64,000 nt of DNA from positions 10,525,917 to 10,589,916 of the forward strand of contig JARUPZ010000010.1 in assembly GCA_031213475.1 (NCBI GenBank), read 5' to 3'. This DNA comes from Nereocystis luetkeana (taxonomy: Eukaryota; Sar; Phaeophyceae; Laminariales; Laminariaceae). The notes under the pieces are model-generated. The model saw nothing but the letters and a program-made list of their open reading frames with translations, did no database searches and was not told the DNA's origin. How positions within the stretch are numbered: the stretch's first letter is position 1; the number at the start of each line of letters is the position of its first letter. Positions 48,605 through 61,570 of this stretch are shown here, one piece after another. A program made the position numbers and the translations under genes.

Positions 48605-51519
48605 ATGCAAGGTTCCGCTTCGGGATGTGGGTAACTTGAAATCCCGGGGGCGTCGCAAGGCGGAAAGGGAGTCACAGGTATTACCCGTAGAGCTGCTATT
48701 GGCGGAATCGGGAGCAATCGGTTAGCGTATTGGTCGAAGGAAATATTGATAGTAGTCGGCAGGAACTGAGTACTATTCTTTCTTTGGTGGATATCACACT
48801 ACTACAGTACATGTACGCGGTACCATGGGTTGACTACTATACCGTCACTCCCTATACACCACTACCCCTACTATATGTGGTACAGGTAGGGGCAGCATGC
48901 ACTCTGCAAAATACTACCTGGTACACTACTTCTACTATTAATAACGATTTTGTAAATGTACAGGCTACGTATTAGATACGGTTGAAGGCATCTACTGCTA
49001 TTGGCCAGGTAGAAGCATGCAGAGCTAGACGGACCGAGGGAGCCAGTTTTGTGGTCACGTATGTACGTGCTCGGTGTGAGGTGTGTGGTGTACGTCAAAG
49101 GGCTAGGTGAAACATGTGTGACGCTCGACAGACGTGTATCGTTGCTGGTGCTGTATCTGCTGCTGCTGAGGTTGATCAAATACGGGCGATTTCAAAATGA
49201 TTGAAATTTTCAACGCAGAGAAAATTATCGTGCTCGTGCGGGATTGATTATTTGTTGACTGCTCGCCACGACTCGCGAGCTCACGGGTGGGTTTCCAAGC
49301 CTATTGCACCGAAAAAAAAAAACACGAGACCACGATCACTCGATTGCTCGACCTGGTGAACACTGCACACACATACTATATGAATACTGCTGTTGTACAG
49401 CTGCTGCTATTGTAGTGAACTCCGTGGCTGCGCATTGCGTTTGAAATACGTACGGAGGACGTGTGAGTTCGGACGAATCGTCGTCCTGCCCCTACGCAGC
49501 ATCCAACTATTTGCACCTTTATCGAGATTATATATGTGGTCGTTCCTACTTCCTTGGTTGACAGGAATCACGGCCCACACACGCACACACACAAAATGCG
49601 CTAGCCGTGGCCGTTACAAAAGAGAGTGCTTGATGAACGACTGTTGCTGTGCCGTGGCTGCCTCTGTAGAGAGCTCGAGGAACGGTGGGATCAGACATGA
49701 TACAGCAGCAGACAGCAACAGACAAAAATATTCGAAATGATGGGGTCTCCATTGTCCTGCTTGGCTCTAGCAGGTCGGAATTATTCCCAGTAGTTATTTG
49801 CCAGAACTCGCGACTTCGGAGGCCCAGAGCACGCGCCACGGACCTCGCCCGGGGCTCGCATTTGCACCGTGGTGTGCACGCGGGCTCCCTGTGTGCCACG
49901 CAGCCTAGAGTGCGAGAGAAGACCCGCGGCCGAACGAGAAAAGCAAAGCATTCCGGAAAAAAAGTCAATTTGATACTAAGTAATATACCAATTACTTACA
50001 GAATTTTATACCTGCGTGTCAAAAACAGCGTCAACAGTACAGAAAGGCCAACCAAGAACAGCACTACGTAATATTAATAGTAGTAGGAAGCAGCTCCTCT
50101 GTATTTGTTGACGTACAGGTATACATACAGTTGGGGCACGATGAAAAAGTTATCTGCATCTATTTGTCATGAAAAAATTCAATTGACTGTCAAATAAGTA
50201 CTCACGGCAACAGCACAGCCGACTCGTGGCAATACCCAGTAAAAATCTACTCGTACAGTAGCCTCTTCACGTCAATAGGTAGCAACATGTCTACACACGA
50301 TTGAGGGCATCATGAAAAAAATATCTGCACCTGTCCTGAAATGTTTCTCTCTACGTTTAAATGACTGGCTCCAAAAGCAGTATAATATGCTCATGGTTAG
50401 AGCAACAGAATCGTGGCAACGGCAGCACAGTACTACCTACTACCAATGCTACTACTACTGCTACTGCTACTATGCTAGATGCACACCGAAACTGGGTGGG
50501 TAGAGGCAGACGGGCGGCAGAATGAGCCTGGCTCTGTCGCTCTTGCCCGGTTCAATTACCTGCTGCTGAGAGCGTGCGGCTGATACCTGCGTACCAGTAT
50601 AAAATAGACAACTGCTACCAATTTCCCCCAGCTAGCCAGTTTGTGGTGGCGTACGTGCTCGGTGTGAGGTGTGTAATGTACGTCAAAGGGGCTAGGTGAA
50701 ACATATATGACGGTCAACAGACGTTTACTGCTGCTGCTGCTGTATATACTGCTGCTGCCGCTGAGGTTGATAAAACACCAAACTGGACAAGCGGGAAATT
50801 TCACAGTTTGTTGATATTTTCAACCCAGAGAAAAAGCAGCGGAGAAAATTCTTCGATGCTGAAAGTGCACGCAGCACACAGCTCGTCATATCATACGGCA
50901 ATTTTAGTACAAATAGAATATCCAGCCAGGCAGTCGGGCGGTGTGGGCCATGCCCGGTCCCATACACCAAGGCAGTACAGCGAGACGGCAAGAAGTATGG
51001 TCCTGGCTCTGTGGTTCTTGCCCGTTGCGATTACCTGCTGCTGAGGGCATGCGACTGGCTGTAGGTATAACACCAATACCGGGTACCAAAGTCCCCCAGG
51101 TAGGAGGACCGTTGTTGTCACGAACGTGCTCGGTGTTAGGCGTCAAAGGGCTTGGTGCAGCAGATACGACAGCAGACAGATGCGTACTGCAGTTGCTGCT
51201 GTGTGTCTGCTGTGCTGCTACTTCAGCTGAGGTTGAAAACATATGTACAGCAGAGGGAAGGTTGAGGTTGGCGGGCTATTGACGAAAACAAAACAAAATG
51301 TAGGAGGTTCCGTGTCACCTACTCGGCTCGGCGAGGCGGAAAGCAATCCCTTGTTTTTTAGAGCCATCTCAGCGACGTTCAATACCCCGAGCACCGCCAC
51401 GGTGCTCGGCTGGGATCCAGACATGCGTGGTAATGTACCCACGGCCCCCTTGCTTGCCCCGCAGCCGAAAGTGCGAGAAATAACCATCGGCCGCCGGAGA
51501 GCAGCACGCCTAAAAAACA
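48605..51519 (+). repeat. Compound repeat R, block A' copy with a 430-bp deletion
   Basis: Duplicate of 3236-6580, but the segment matching 3568-3997 is gone. The breakpoint is CTACT/ATTAATAACG, with a CTACT microhomology on both sides in the longer copy. Copy 2 of R (24146-27870) retains the lost segment, so this is a deletion here. It also carries the TACCAGTA insertion at 50592-50599. Confidence 0.85.
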
Positions 51520-52531
51520 TTGTATCTTATACATATACAGATACTATTACATGTGGCTGATATATCAGTCATGGTGTATGCCAGGGGCCAACCTCACTCA
51601 AGCATCACGTACTATTTTAGTATGTAGTGTGTCCTATTTACGTACTATTTTTAGTATGTAGATTCCTCTGGGTCCACATCATGTGGCGGCAAAATCAAAT
51701 TACGACGATCTCACGAAATATCGATAATATCCCCGAAAAAAAAGCCCGCGCCTCAGGGATAGATGAAAGGAATCGTTTGCCGCACTCTTTTTCAAAATCA
51801 TATGACTGGTTATCCCGAATAAAACGATTAAAGTCGACTTTCCAGATCCAATATTTTTTTTAATAGTTTAATCAAATTTGACGTTTTCAAAAAACTAAAA
51901 CACCGCGTTAAGAAAATGTTAAGAATTGTCCAAATCCGTTGAGATTTTAGAGATCACGAACGTGCATCGATCCCAAAAAACGCAACAAGTTTTTTTTTTC
52001 CGGTTTATCTAGGATAAAAGGCTCAGAGAAGAAAAACGAATACAAAATCTCCGTGGAGACCTACGCCTAGAGACGGGGCGTTTGCCGGTGTCTTTGGATT
52101 TCGGAACAGCTGCCTCCACCCCGAGTAAATTGCTCCAGTTCACATACTCAGACCATCTCCCTGACGGGAGTTTGAGGGACCACTTCGGTCAAAATAATAC
52201 GTACTTGAGTCCTTTGGGGAAAATGGTCGTTGTCTGTTTAGAGCAGCAATACTATTTATGGTACATTAACGCCGTACTCAGACCATCTCTCAACCAAGGT
52301 ACAGGGTTTTCGTTATGGCCTTTATAAACAGGACGTGTTGGGGTCCTTCGATTTGCAGGGGGGGGCAGACGTTGGTATGTTTGCATCACCAAACGCATTT
52401 ACTCAGCAGCAAGAGTTATGATCATTCCGGAGCTCCTGTTTGGTGTTTTCATCTTGCCGTGGCCGTGTACGGGTAGGACGCTACGGGCGGTCGAACTAGA
52501 GGCCCAGGTAGATTATCTCACCACAGTAGCG
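51520..52531. other. Gene-free tract, duplicate of 6581-7592
   Basis: Same content as the first copy. The C-run near 51733 is replaced by GAAAAAAAA. Confidence 0.6.
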
Positions 52532-52642
52532 CTATTACGGGGGACCATAGTTAATAGGACCTATGTTATACATAAAAACCTATATATTTCACCATTTTTA
52601 CTAACAATATTTGGTCCTATTAACTATGGTCCCCCGTAATAG
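52532..52642 (+). mobile_element. MITE family M1, block A' copy
   Basis: Identical in structure and position to 7593-7703. Confidence 0.9.
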
Positions 52643-53816
52643 TCGTTTTCGTCGATCTCCTAATTAAAACAATATCAGCAGCCTGGGAAACTTCCATTTT
52701 TCAGGCTCGTTCATGTATATGGATAGCAGAGGTATGGGGAGTCGGTTTTTGGTAAGAGACCCTCTATGTACATGATGCAAAAGGCGTTGGATTAGTCCGG
52801 CGCCTGACACACTACAAAAATATGTACATGACCTAAGCTCTCTAAAGCTGCCAAGAGGGGATTAGTATGAGCATTAGAATTGGAAAAAAAAATGTTTTCG
52901 GTAGGGAGTCATGAAAGGTCCAAAATTTGCCAGAAATAGTTTTGCAACTGGAAAAAAAACGGCTTGTTTTTTTTCAAAAGCCTGCTGTGCTTTAAATTTG
53001 TTTGCCCGAAGGCGCCCCAGAGCGGTGGGTGATGGGGCAATCTTCTTGTGTGTCCGGCGCCAGACTTATCCGACGACTTTTCCATCACGAAAAATGCCTC
53101 GGACTAAAACACAACTCCCGATACCTCTGCTACCCATAGACGAGTTTGAAGAAATGAAGTTTCTCAGGCTGTAGCTGATGTATACTGTTTTAATGATTTG
53201 ACTCAGGTTTTCGCCGACAACGCCGAGCTTTACTAGTAGTAGGCGAACCTGCTTGGGCCTTTAGTTCCACCGTCCGTCCGCAGCATCCTACTCCGCCACA
53301 GCAGAAAGTAGGTTTGGGGTGCTACCCGTTCGTCTACTGCCCGAAATACCCGACGGGTTTACCCGGACGGGCACTACCCGTCACCTAGTCCGAGTCCGAC
53401 CCAAACCCCGCCGGGTACTTTGGGCCGGGTAACCGGGTACCCAGTTAGCAACGCGTCCCCGGGCTGAGTATCCCTGACAATCGCCCCAGAAACCCTCGAA
53501 ACACGCAAGCGATCTAGCAGGACTACACTCTCACAAGCACTCGTACTAGCTTTGGAGTTACAGTGCGTGCGTCAAGATGATGAGCTCGAAGGAATCGGCC
53601 AGTAGCAGCAGGAGGGAAGCAGCTACAGCAGTACCTCTGCGGAGATTTTGTTTCGTTTACTCTGTATCCACGTGTACTACAGCAGTACTTAATACTGGTA
53701 TAATACGTACCTGATATACGCGTACAGTTGTTTTATTGCTCGGTTTATAAGGAGAGGACTGGCATGTCATCGTATTAAACACGAGAGGCGCAACATACAC
53801 ACGAAAGCAATCCAGA

Positions 53817-54147
53817 TTTTTTTTTTGTTTTTTTCCATCGTCTTTGTCATCTTCCCCGTTCTGGCTCCTGCTCCCTCCTAGTCGTAACTCAGATTCGGGT
53901 CACTAAGTAAGTAGGCTCTCCCCCCCTTTCCCCACTACGGTATTGTACGTGCTTTTCATTTTTGAGAGTTCAGCACCTTCTTCTCTCGTCGACTCCCGTC
54001 GAACTGTGCCTATGTACCCACGCTGAAATAGGCGCTCTCGATAAGTTGGTGTCATTAGATAATATATAACGACACACGGAGACTCGAACCGTCGATCTCA
54101 ACCTTAGGAGTATTCGAGGTCAATCATTAGACCGCCGGGGCGACCGG
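53817..54147 (-). mobile_element. Candidate tRNA-derived SINE, block A' copy
   Basis: Essentially identical duplicate of 8878-9208. Confidence 0.45.
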
Positions 54148-57100
54148 CTATTCATATTAAAAGAGACACACAAGAGGAAGAGGAAGGAAGAAAGAAGGAG
54201 GCGTGCCCCCCCCGGAGCAGATACGATCGACAGTAGACAACACTAATGGAACAAAAGAACCAATACAACGACACAAGCAGAAAGGACCACCAAGAGCAGG
54301 TGCGCCAACCATCAAGGCAAACAATCATGACATCTTCCATTTTGATAACGATAGGAATAAGAACGAAAGGACAGGAGGACAGAAAAATCAAAGCGCAACA
54401 AAAGCACCTTCGAGGCAGCCGCAGCTGTTTATGGCACGAGTAGCAGAGACAAGTTCTACCCACTAATCGGCCTGGTACCTGGCTGACCTGTCTGCCGTCT
54501 CCTTCCTGCTTTCGTCAACCGCGGTTTCCCTGTGGCCGTTGCCTCCCCTCTCCCCATCCCCTTGGATGCTCCCCACATAACGGATGCGAACGTCACTTGA
54601 TTGGGTAGCCGCGCCTCGTTTTGCCGCGCCACGGCCCCTGCAAAGAAGAGCCGTCGTTACAATGCTTAATCCGACTTGTCATCTTCGGGTCTCGGTCGCG
54701 TAATTTTTTGTTTTGCTCCGTGCGGGGCCATATGGTTGTACACACTACTGTACCAGTATACGCATGCTGAACAATAGAAATAAAAAAACTTGCAACCAAT
54801 GACAAATCACCACCACGCGTCGCAGACAGGATGGCGGGGAGCGAGGCGGGGCGTTGCCCCACCCCGTACCCCATTCGCTGACAGCTCCGTGTGCGTGCCA
54901 AGCATTGCCTCTCCGACTCCGTGAATTATTGACAGGATGGATTTTTACAGCGTTTACAGCAACCAGACCAGAGTGGATCAGCCTGCCCTGCCGTTCATGC
55001 CGCCACATGCAGACAGCGCTTATGCAGAAGAACGAGTATTAGTATATAGCGGCAGCAGTAATGGTTTTAGTAGTAGTAGTAGTAGTAGTAACGTAGTAGT
55101 AGTCTTAGGAGTCTTCTAGAGGTGTTCTCCTCCGAGCACTCGCGGCCATCGAGTACTCGCCAAAGCTGGGGGGGAACCGGTGTACTCGCGAACGTTTGCG
55201 GCTATTGTTGGAGCGTAGCCGAATACCCGCAGTTCCGACTACCCGGGTACCCGGGTACCCGGGACCGTATTTGACCTTGTTCAGTTCTTAACGTGGCATT
55301 GAACAGAGAGTAATTGGTAACGCTGCGGGGGCAACCTTTGACGGGAAACGTGCGACAATGATCTACATGTATATTCCATAAACAGACCACGAGGTACTAC
55401 GTACTGTACCCCATATTGACTTTTTTTCTGTTGTGTTTGTTTTTTCCCGAGAAGAATTTTTCTACTCCAGAGTTGTTGGAGCCTGTGCTGTGACCGCGGA
55501 CTGAATTTTTGGCGACCAGTTGATATGATAACAATCAACACCAGCATCTCAACTGTACATACCTGGTATGTGTTATCGTGTGTTCAAAGCAGACGGATCA
55601 GGCATGATCGATGCTTAGAATAAGGTAGAGAGCGAATTCGATGCGCTACGCGCGTCGCGTGCAATGCTCTGTCGCTTGGCCAAGTCTCTCAATCCGACCG
55701 TGATTCGAGTAAAAGCAACAGTCCTCCTGTTGGTTGGCACGTTTTCATTCGATTGTATTGAGCCGCTGAGTATATGCACGATTGACTACCATGACCACCG
55801 ATGTTTGTCATGGCGGTGGCGGTGCTGTGTGTTCGTTTAGGGTGGGTACCTGTATCTCTCGATCGCCACTGGGGTCCTGAGCAACCGCTGATTTTTCCTG
55901 GTGATTTAGCCTCATTTTTCTGTGACAGGACCACTTTACGGTCCTCTCCACTCCATTAGTGTGTATATTACTATCACTATTCGTAATGACCTACCACCCT
56001 GCCGCCATTTGTGTAACCTGATTTTCAGACGTACTCAAACTCAGATTTAGGGTACTTTCTGACCCACTACGGAAGTGCTCTCTTAAAGACTACGATGCAA
56101 GATGACGTCGCATGCAGTACCGCGAGAACATGGGAAGAGCTCTTACTTGCACTATTTAATATCGTCCACGCTGCTGTTGGTGACTGCTGCATGACCGGCA
56201 TGGGCACGGACGACGCGGTGGACCACTACAGTAGTAGTTTAGTAGCGACCTCAACCGATAGAGCTGAATACAAGGATGGAGATGTAGGAAAGCACAGCGG
56301 TGACCGCAATCCGGCAAATGGATCGTATGCTTTAGTTTATCGCCAGGGGCCGGGCGCAATAAGACGAACCGAGGGCACCGTGGCAACATGTAGGCAGCGC
56401 AGGCGTTTGACCTATGGGACACTCTTGGGAGATATATCATGGCCCGTACGTACTTAGTCATGTATATACAATAGCGAGACATACTGACAGCCTTGTTGTG
56501 ATCAATCAACATGCGGCCTACCTTTACGAGTATTCGACGCCCTCCGCTATTGCCCCGCTGCGCCCCCTGCGCCCGCTGCACACACCGTCGGTCGTACCGC
56601 GCCGCAAAGGGGGAGCTCGACACGGAAGGGGAAGGCAATACTTCTGCCAAGACGGTGGTGGCCCGAGTGAAAGGTGTGTTTTTCTTAAGAGAGAGAGGGA
56701 AAGAGAGAGAGAGAGAGAGGCGATCGTCGTGTCGTGTTGACCCACGCAAGAGAAAAAACGCTTTACAAACTCTTACAAGTAAGGTTTTAGTGACGCAACG
56801 CAGTAGACGGTATCATACCAGGTGCCTGGTACCAGATGTACTGTTTGTACGAGAGCAATGAGTCAGCGCCTACGATTGAGTACAATACGAAACAGATGAG
56901 GGTGTAAAACGTGACCCAGCCGCCTGGCCAGTAGTACTATGAAAAGGCATGATAACACCTAGCCGCCGACGTCAGTCAACTACCGGTAGCTGACGGCTTT
57001 TCAACCAATCGCTCCCTGCAAAAATCACCACCAGATCTCTCGGGTTATATGACAAACACATGTGCAATTTCCGACACCAGAAAAATAGTACCGGAATATA

Positions 57101-58585
57101 TTGTTGGATCGCCCAGTGTTCTTATTGTCTTGAGCGATCCTTCGCCGTAGCAACAGCAGCAGCAATAATATGTACCAGGTGTAGATGCAAAGGCCCTGCT
57201 GCTGACGCCCCATCGTTAAAACAAAGAGATTCCAAGACCGTTGAACAATGGAAGGGTCGGGTGAATACATCATTTACTCGTCGTCTAGAAAATACGCGGC
57301 TCTCCATATTTGAGGACCGACGACGACAGGGTTGTAAAACAATCGAGAGCAGCTCCGTGTTGGTGCGAAACCGCGAGAGGCAGGTATTCAAGGGGTGCAG
57401 CTGTTCGTAACAAAGGTAACCATAGCGCGTCGCGGCGAAGAGGTCCCTTGTATTTCAGCGTCCCTTATCAGAGCTTTCCCCGCTTGAAAGGGTCCGGTCG
57501 TTCAAGGGACTACAACAGGGGTCCGGGACAACGGCATGCAGAGTAGGGAACGGGGAGACGGCGCACGGTGGTAAACCCCTAGTCCAAAGTCAACATGTGG
57601 CACTTGGGAGTATCTAACTAGCCTTCTAGCAATCTTTGTGGTGTTGTTCGAGCGGAATAAAGCGTGTTGGCCCATTGGGGTTCCTCTGGGAGTGTGGCGT
57701 TCTAGGAAACATGATGCGCAGATGTGAGAGGTCCCGTCCATGCCTTTTTCCGTCATCGACGGGTCCCTTTCAAGGGGTTAACCAGCTGTATACCTGGTGC
57801 ATACTCGTACCGTGTATATTATTGCGGCGTACAGTACGTTAATACGATGGTCCCGCTCCGCTGTATACGTAGCACGTATTGCGTTGGCTCCTACCGAGCA
57901 CAGAGGAGGCAGAGCGACAAACCCTTGAAGGTCCCGAAGGGAGCAATGGTAGTTTGCACGGCACGGAGGGAGCTCATATCACGAAACATAACATACCATG
58001 GTATACGTGTCAGCGGTTGTTGGGAGAGCGCGTTCGGACGTGGGGCAATATCATATCTGGTACGTATCAACCTGGACCAACGGACTAGCGTTTTGCCCTG
58101 GACCAACGGGTCAACGTATGAGTTGAGAGTACACGCTGGGAGGGTGCAAATGTTGGTTCCGATATATATTTTTTCTCGATCCGGTGTCCGAAGTGTCACA
58201 CCCGAGTTTATCTCGACCGGCGAAGTGCTGCAAAGCTCTGGTGGCTTTCCGCACCGCGAGCAGTACAAATAGTAGCAGGAGAATGATACTAGGTAACTGG
58301 CACGATTTCTACAGTACTATAGCTCCAGAAACTAAAACAGGTACACTGTGGGGAGCGGTGCTCAAGGGTATTTCATCTCTGGCATTGCGTGACAGCAGCA
58401 AATTTGGATACCCGCCACCTGATACATACTATTAATGGTAGAGATTGGTACCGGATAAAAAACGGTCAACAGAGGTTTTTGGAATCCAGTGCGGCGCATC
58501 CCCCACCCCGCACACCCAACACTCACACACGGCAAACACGCACGACACGGTGTATCTCGCATGCCCCACACGCCACCACTCCAAC

Positions 58586-58756
58586 ATGAGCCAAGCGGTG
58601 GCTTTCGTCGATGACGTGGATGCGGCAAAGGACGATAGCAGCAGCTCAGGCGAACAGTTCTTGTTGAGTCGGACAGAAGGCGCCGGCCCCGAGTCAAAAG
58701 GAAAACGACCCAGTCGGTCACTACGATCCCAACCTCACGCATGCCGTTGTGTATAG
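58586..58756 (+). CDS. Possible short coding exon, block A' copy
   Basis: Identical in sequence to 13646-13816. If that ORF is the first exon of the USP gene, this one would serve a second USP copy beyond the window. Confidence 0.25.
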   Translation: MSQAVAFVDDVDAAKDDSSSSGEQFLLSRTEGAGPESKGKRPSRSLRSQPHACRCV

Positions 58757-61538
58757 AGTATATGCTTACGCGTCAAATATTGCACTGACCGCCGCAAAAT
58801 CCCCACGTATTTTGTCCGCTTTCACTGATTGCCCGATATTTCTTTACCACTTATTTTCACCATTCCAAGGGATTTTTTTCCCCCTCATTGCAGGTGCATT
58901 ATTTACTGTAGTACCGCGGCTTGGTCCCTGTAAAATTGACTGCTGTTGTACGAGTACACCGTACACGAGGCTCTCGCTATGTAACAAATCGCGCTGGTGG
59001 GTATTTGTAACTACCGTCAATCGTGTGCGTGCGATGCTGCGAGCTTCGATATATCTTCTCTTCGATATCTCGGTCTCGCCGTCGCAAACGCTTCCTCTCG
59101 ACTACCTCCCTAGGCGGGTCGCCTTTAGCCTCTTCCACCCCGTCCACCTTGCCTCGTCTGGATACGAATATAGTACAGCAGCGAGCGCAGCAGTAGTTTT
59201 GATACAGCAGTACAATACGGCAACCAACAAAAAATCGGCTTAAGAACGCCAGATACCATGTACCTTTCTTTTCGCGGGTTGATTACTTACCAGACTAGTA
59301 GCTGCAGTAGGTGCAGTTGTTGTATTACGGCAGTAATACTGCTGTACAATGGTACGAGGTACGTACCAGTCTGCTCAGAAGCGAGCCTGGAAGAGATTGT
59401 ATGCGTATATAGATATCATACATAAATACATAGACTACTAAAAGTACGTCGTACTGCTGTATACTGCTTGTATGTATCCAAGAACTGGGTTTCTCTACAG
59501 TATAATGAGCATTCATAGGCTTGGATCAGTACTCAAACGATAATCGACGACACGAAGTAGGGTCGGGACAAGAAAACCCCGACAGAAGCACCCACTACCA
59601 GTATCCAAACTCCAAAAACATCACTCACGATGCTGACAATCAATGTGTTTCACGCTGTTCGTTGAAAATCTCAATCTAAAACGAGTAAAATCTCTCAATT
59701 CCCAAACATAATTCCCGAAAACAAATAAAAAGAGTTCAAAAACTTCATGTTACTGCTCTAGGGGTTAATACGCCGTTATAGGTGCCGCTCACTACAAACC
59801 TCACCAAAAACAATCCTTTATAAAACATCAACATGTCTTTCTATAGGCAGTGGTAGAAGTAGAACCAGGTACCAATTACTAAGGTGCGTAGAAGAAGAAC
59901 AAGCGAGAGGTGTATTCCGTCCGCTTTCTTATGAATCAATCTGGGGCCCCATCAAGGCTCCCACTCGAAAATATAGAAAATACACAACCCGCCGCATCTC
60001 CGCAGAGCTCATACAGTTACACATTACATAGTCGACGTTGACGTAAGTATCCATACAATCCTACATACTGCTCCGACTATTAGTGCTACTGCTACTACCA
60101 CTACGACTACTACTAAGAACACTAACAGTTCTGCCTTGACGAGGCAGAGATACGCGCACCGAGTGCAGTAGTACGTAACGAATGACACAAACTACGAAAC
60201 TACACCAGGACACAGGCAGGCTGGTTGAAGGAAAATGCCCCAAATGGTGTCCGCCACGAATGCCGCATGCAATAGCTACTTGGATGCTACACATTTAGAA
60301 ATATCATACTGACCGCCATGAACAGCGAAAGAGTGTACCATAGGCAGATTTGGTTTTAAGGACCTAGGGCTGGCGCTAGCCGGCGAATGTGTGTCCCTAC
60401 CGACCACAGGCCTTAAAAAAGGCTGTCAGGAGTTTTGGCAGGAAGAAGCACTTACTTTTCATAAACGAGTCGGTTTCAGGTCCTCCAAGGCATGTCTGCA
60501 AACATAGTTCGCGCATATATACGAAGAATATTGGCTGGGTGGGGCCAATCGCAAGACATGTTCAATACCCAAAGTTGATCCTACAATGAAATATCGTATT
60601 TTGTACACTCGTACCAAACAGAATTGACCAAAGTTCACGCCACTTGTTGGAGCTGTGTGATTTTGTTCACACGTGTTCTATTAGCCCTTGCCAAATCGCC
60701 AACGAAAGGGGATTAGTGTGTTTACCAGGTATGTATTTTCGCCGTAAAATTGGGATCCCCCAAGACCCAAATAGAATAATCACTAGCGCCAAATTACCTC
60801 ACAAAAAATATACCTGGACTGTTTTTTTTTACTATAGAGGCATCTGTTAACGGCTTGGCAGGGGCGCGTTATAGAATATGTGCAAAAAAACAGAATCTAT
60901 CTCAAAACACGGCGTCGACTTGCGACGCTAAAAAAAACGAATGCGGCTTGAATCAGCCTGTAGATAGTGGTGGAGAGGTGGCAAATGATGGAGATGCACA
61001 TATCGTATATATAGGTTTAATTTGAAAAAAAAAACAGCTGTATGGTCGAGGATATCCTCGAACGATAAATTTATGTACCTGGTACATAACAAGCGCGAAA
61101 ATCGAAGGTTATGTTCTGTAGGGTATGTACAAAACCATAAGGGGGTATTTTCCCGGGTACTTCCCGTACCCAGAAGTTCTGGTTCGTAGCCTCAGGCAAC
61201 GGTAGCCCAGACTGCACGGCAGTCTATGGATGTAGTTTCAGGTCATGTATTATTGGCCTCCCACAGAGTAGGGGCAGAGAAAAAGTGAGCCTTGTGCGTC
61301 ACCACTTACAACCTCAGATGTCAAGAGTCACATAATCCACAATAGGCACAGGTACCCACCGGTACGTAACTGTCGTTTGAAGAGACCAAACGAACACCCT
61401 CCCTGGCTCTTTACATAACAGTGACGAACGAAAATATACAGAACGTAAGCCCTTGGCCTACATCAACCACGGAGTGATGACAAGAGGAAACTCATCCCGA
61501 CGACGACAAGCTAAAACCTCCCCCTCAATCCCACACAA

Positions 61539-61570
61539 ACTACTGCAATCGCGGGAAAGATTGCAGTAGT
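61539..61570. repeat. 32-bp hairpin, block A' copy
   Basis: Same arms and loop as 16598-16629. Confidence 0.8.
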
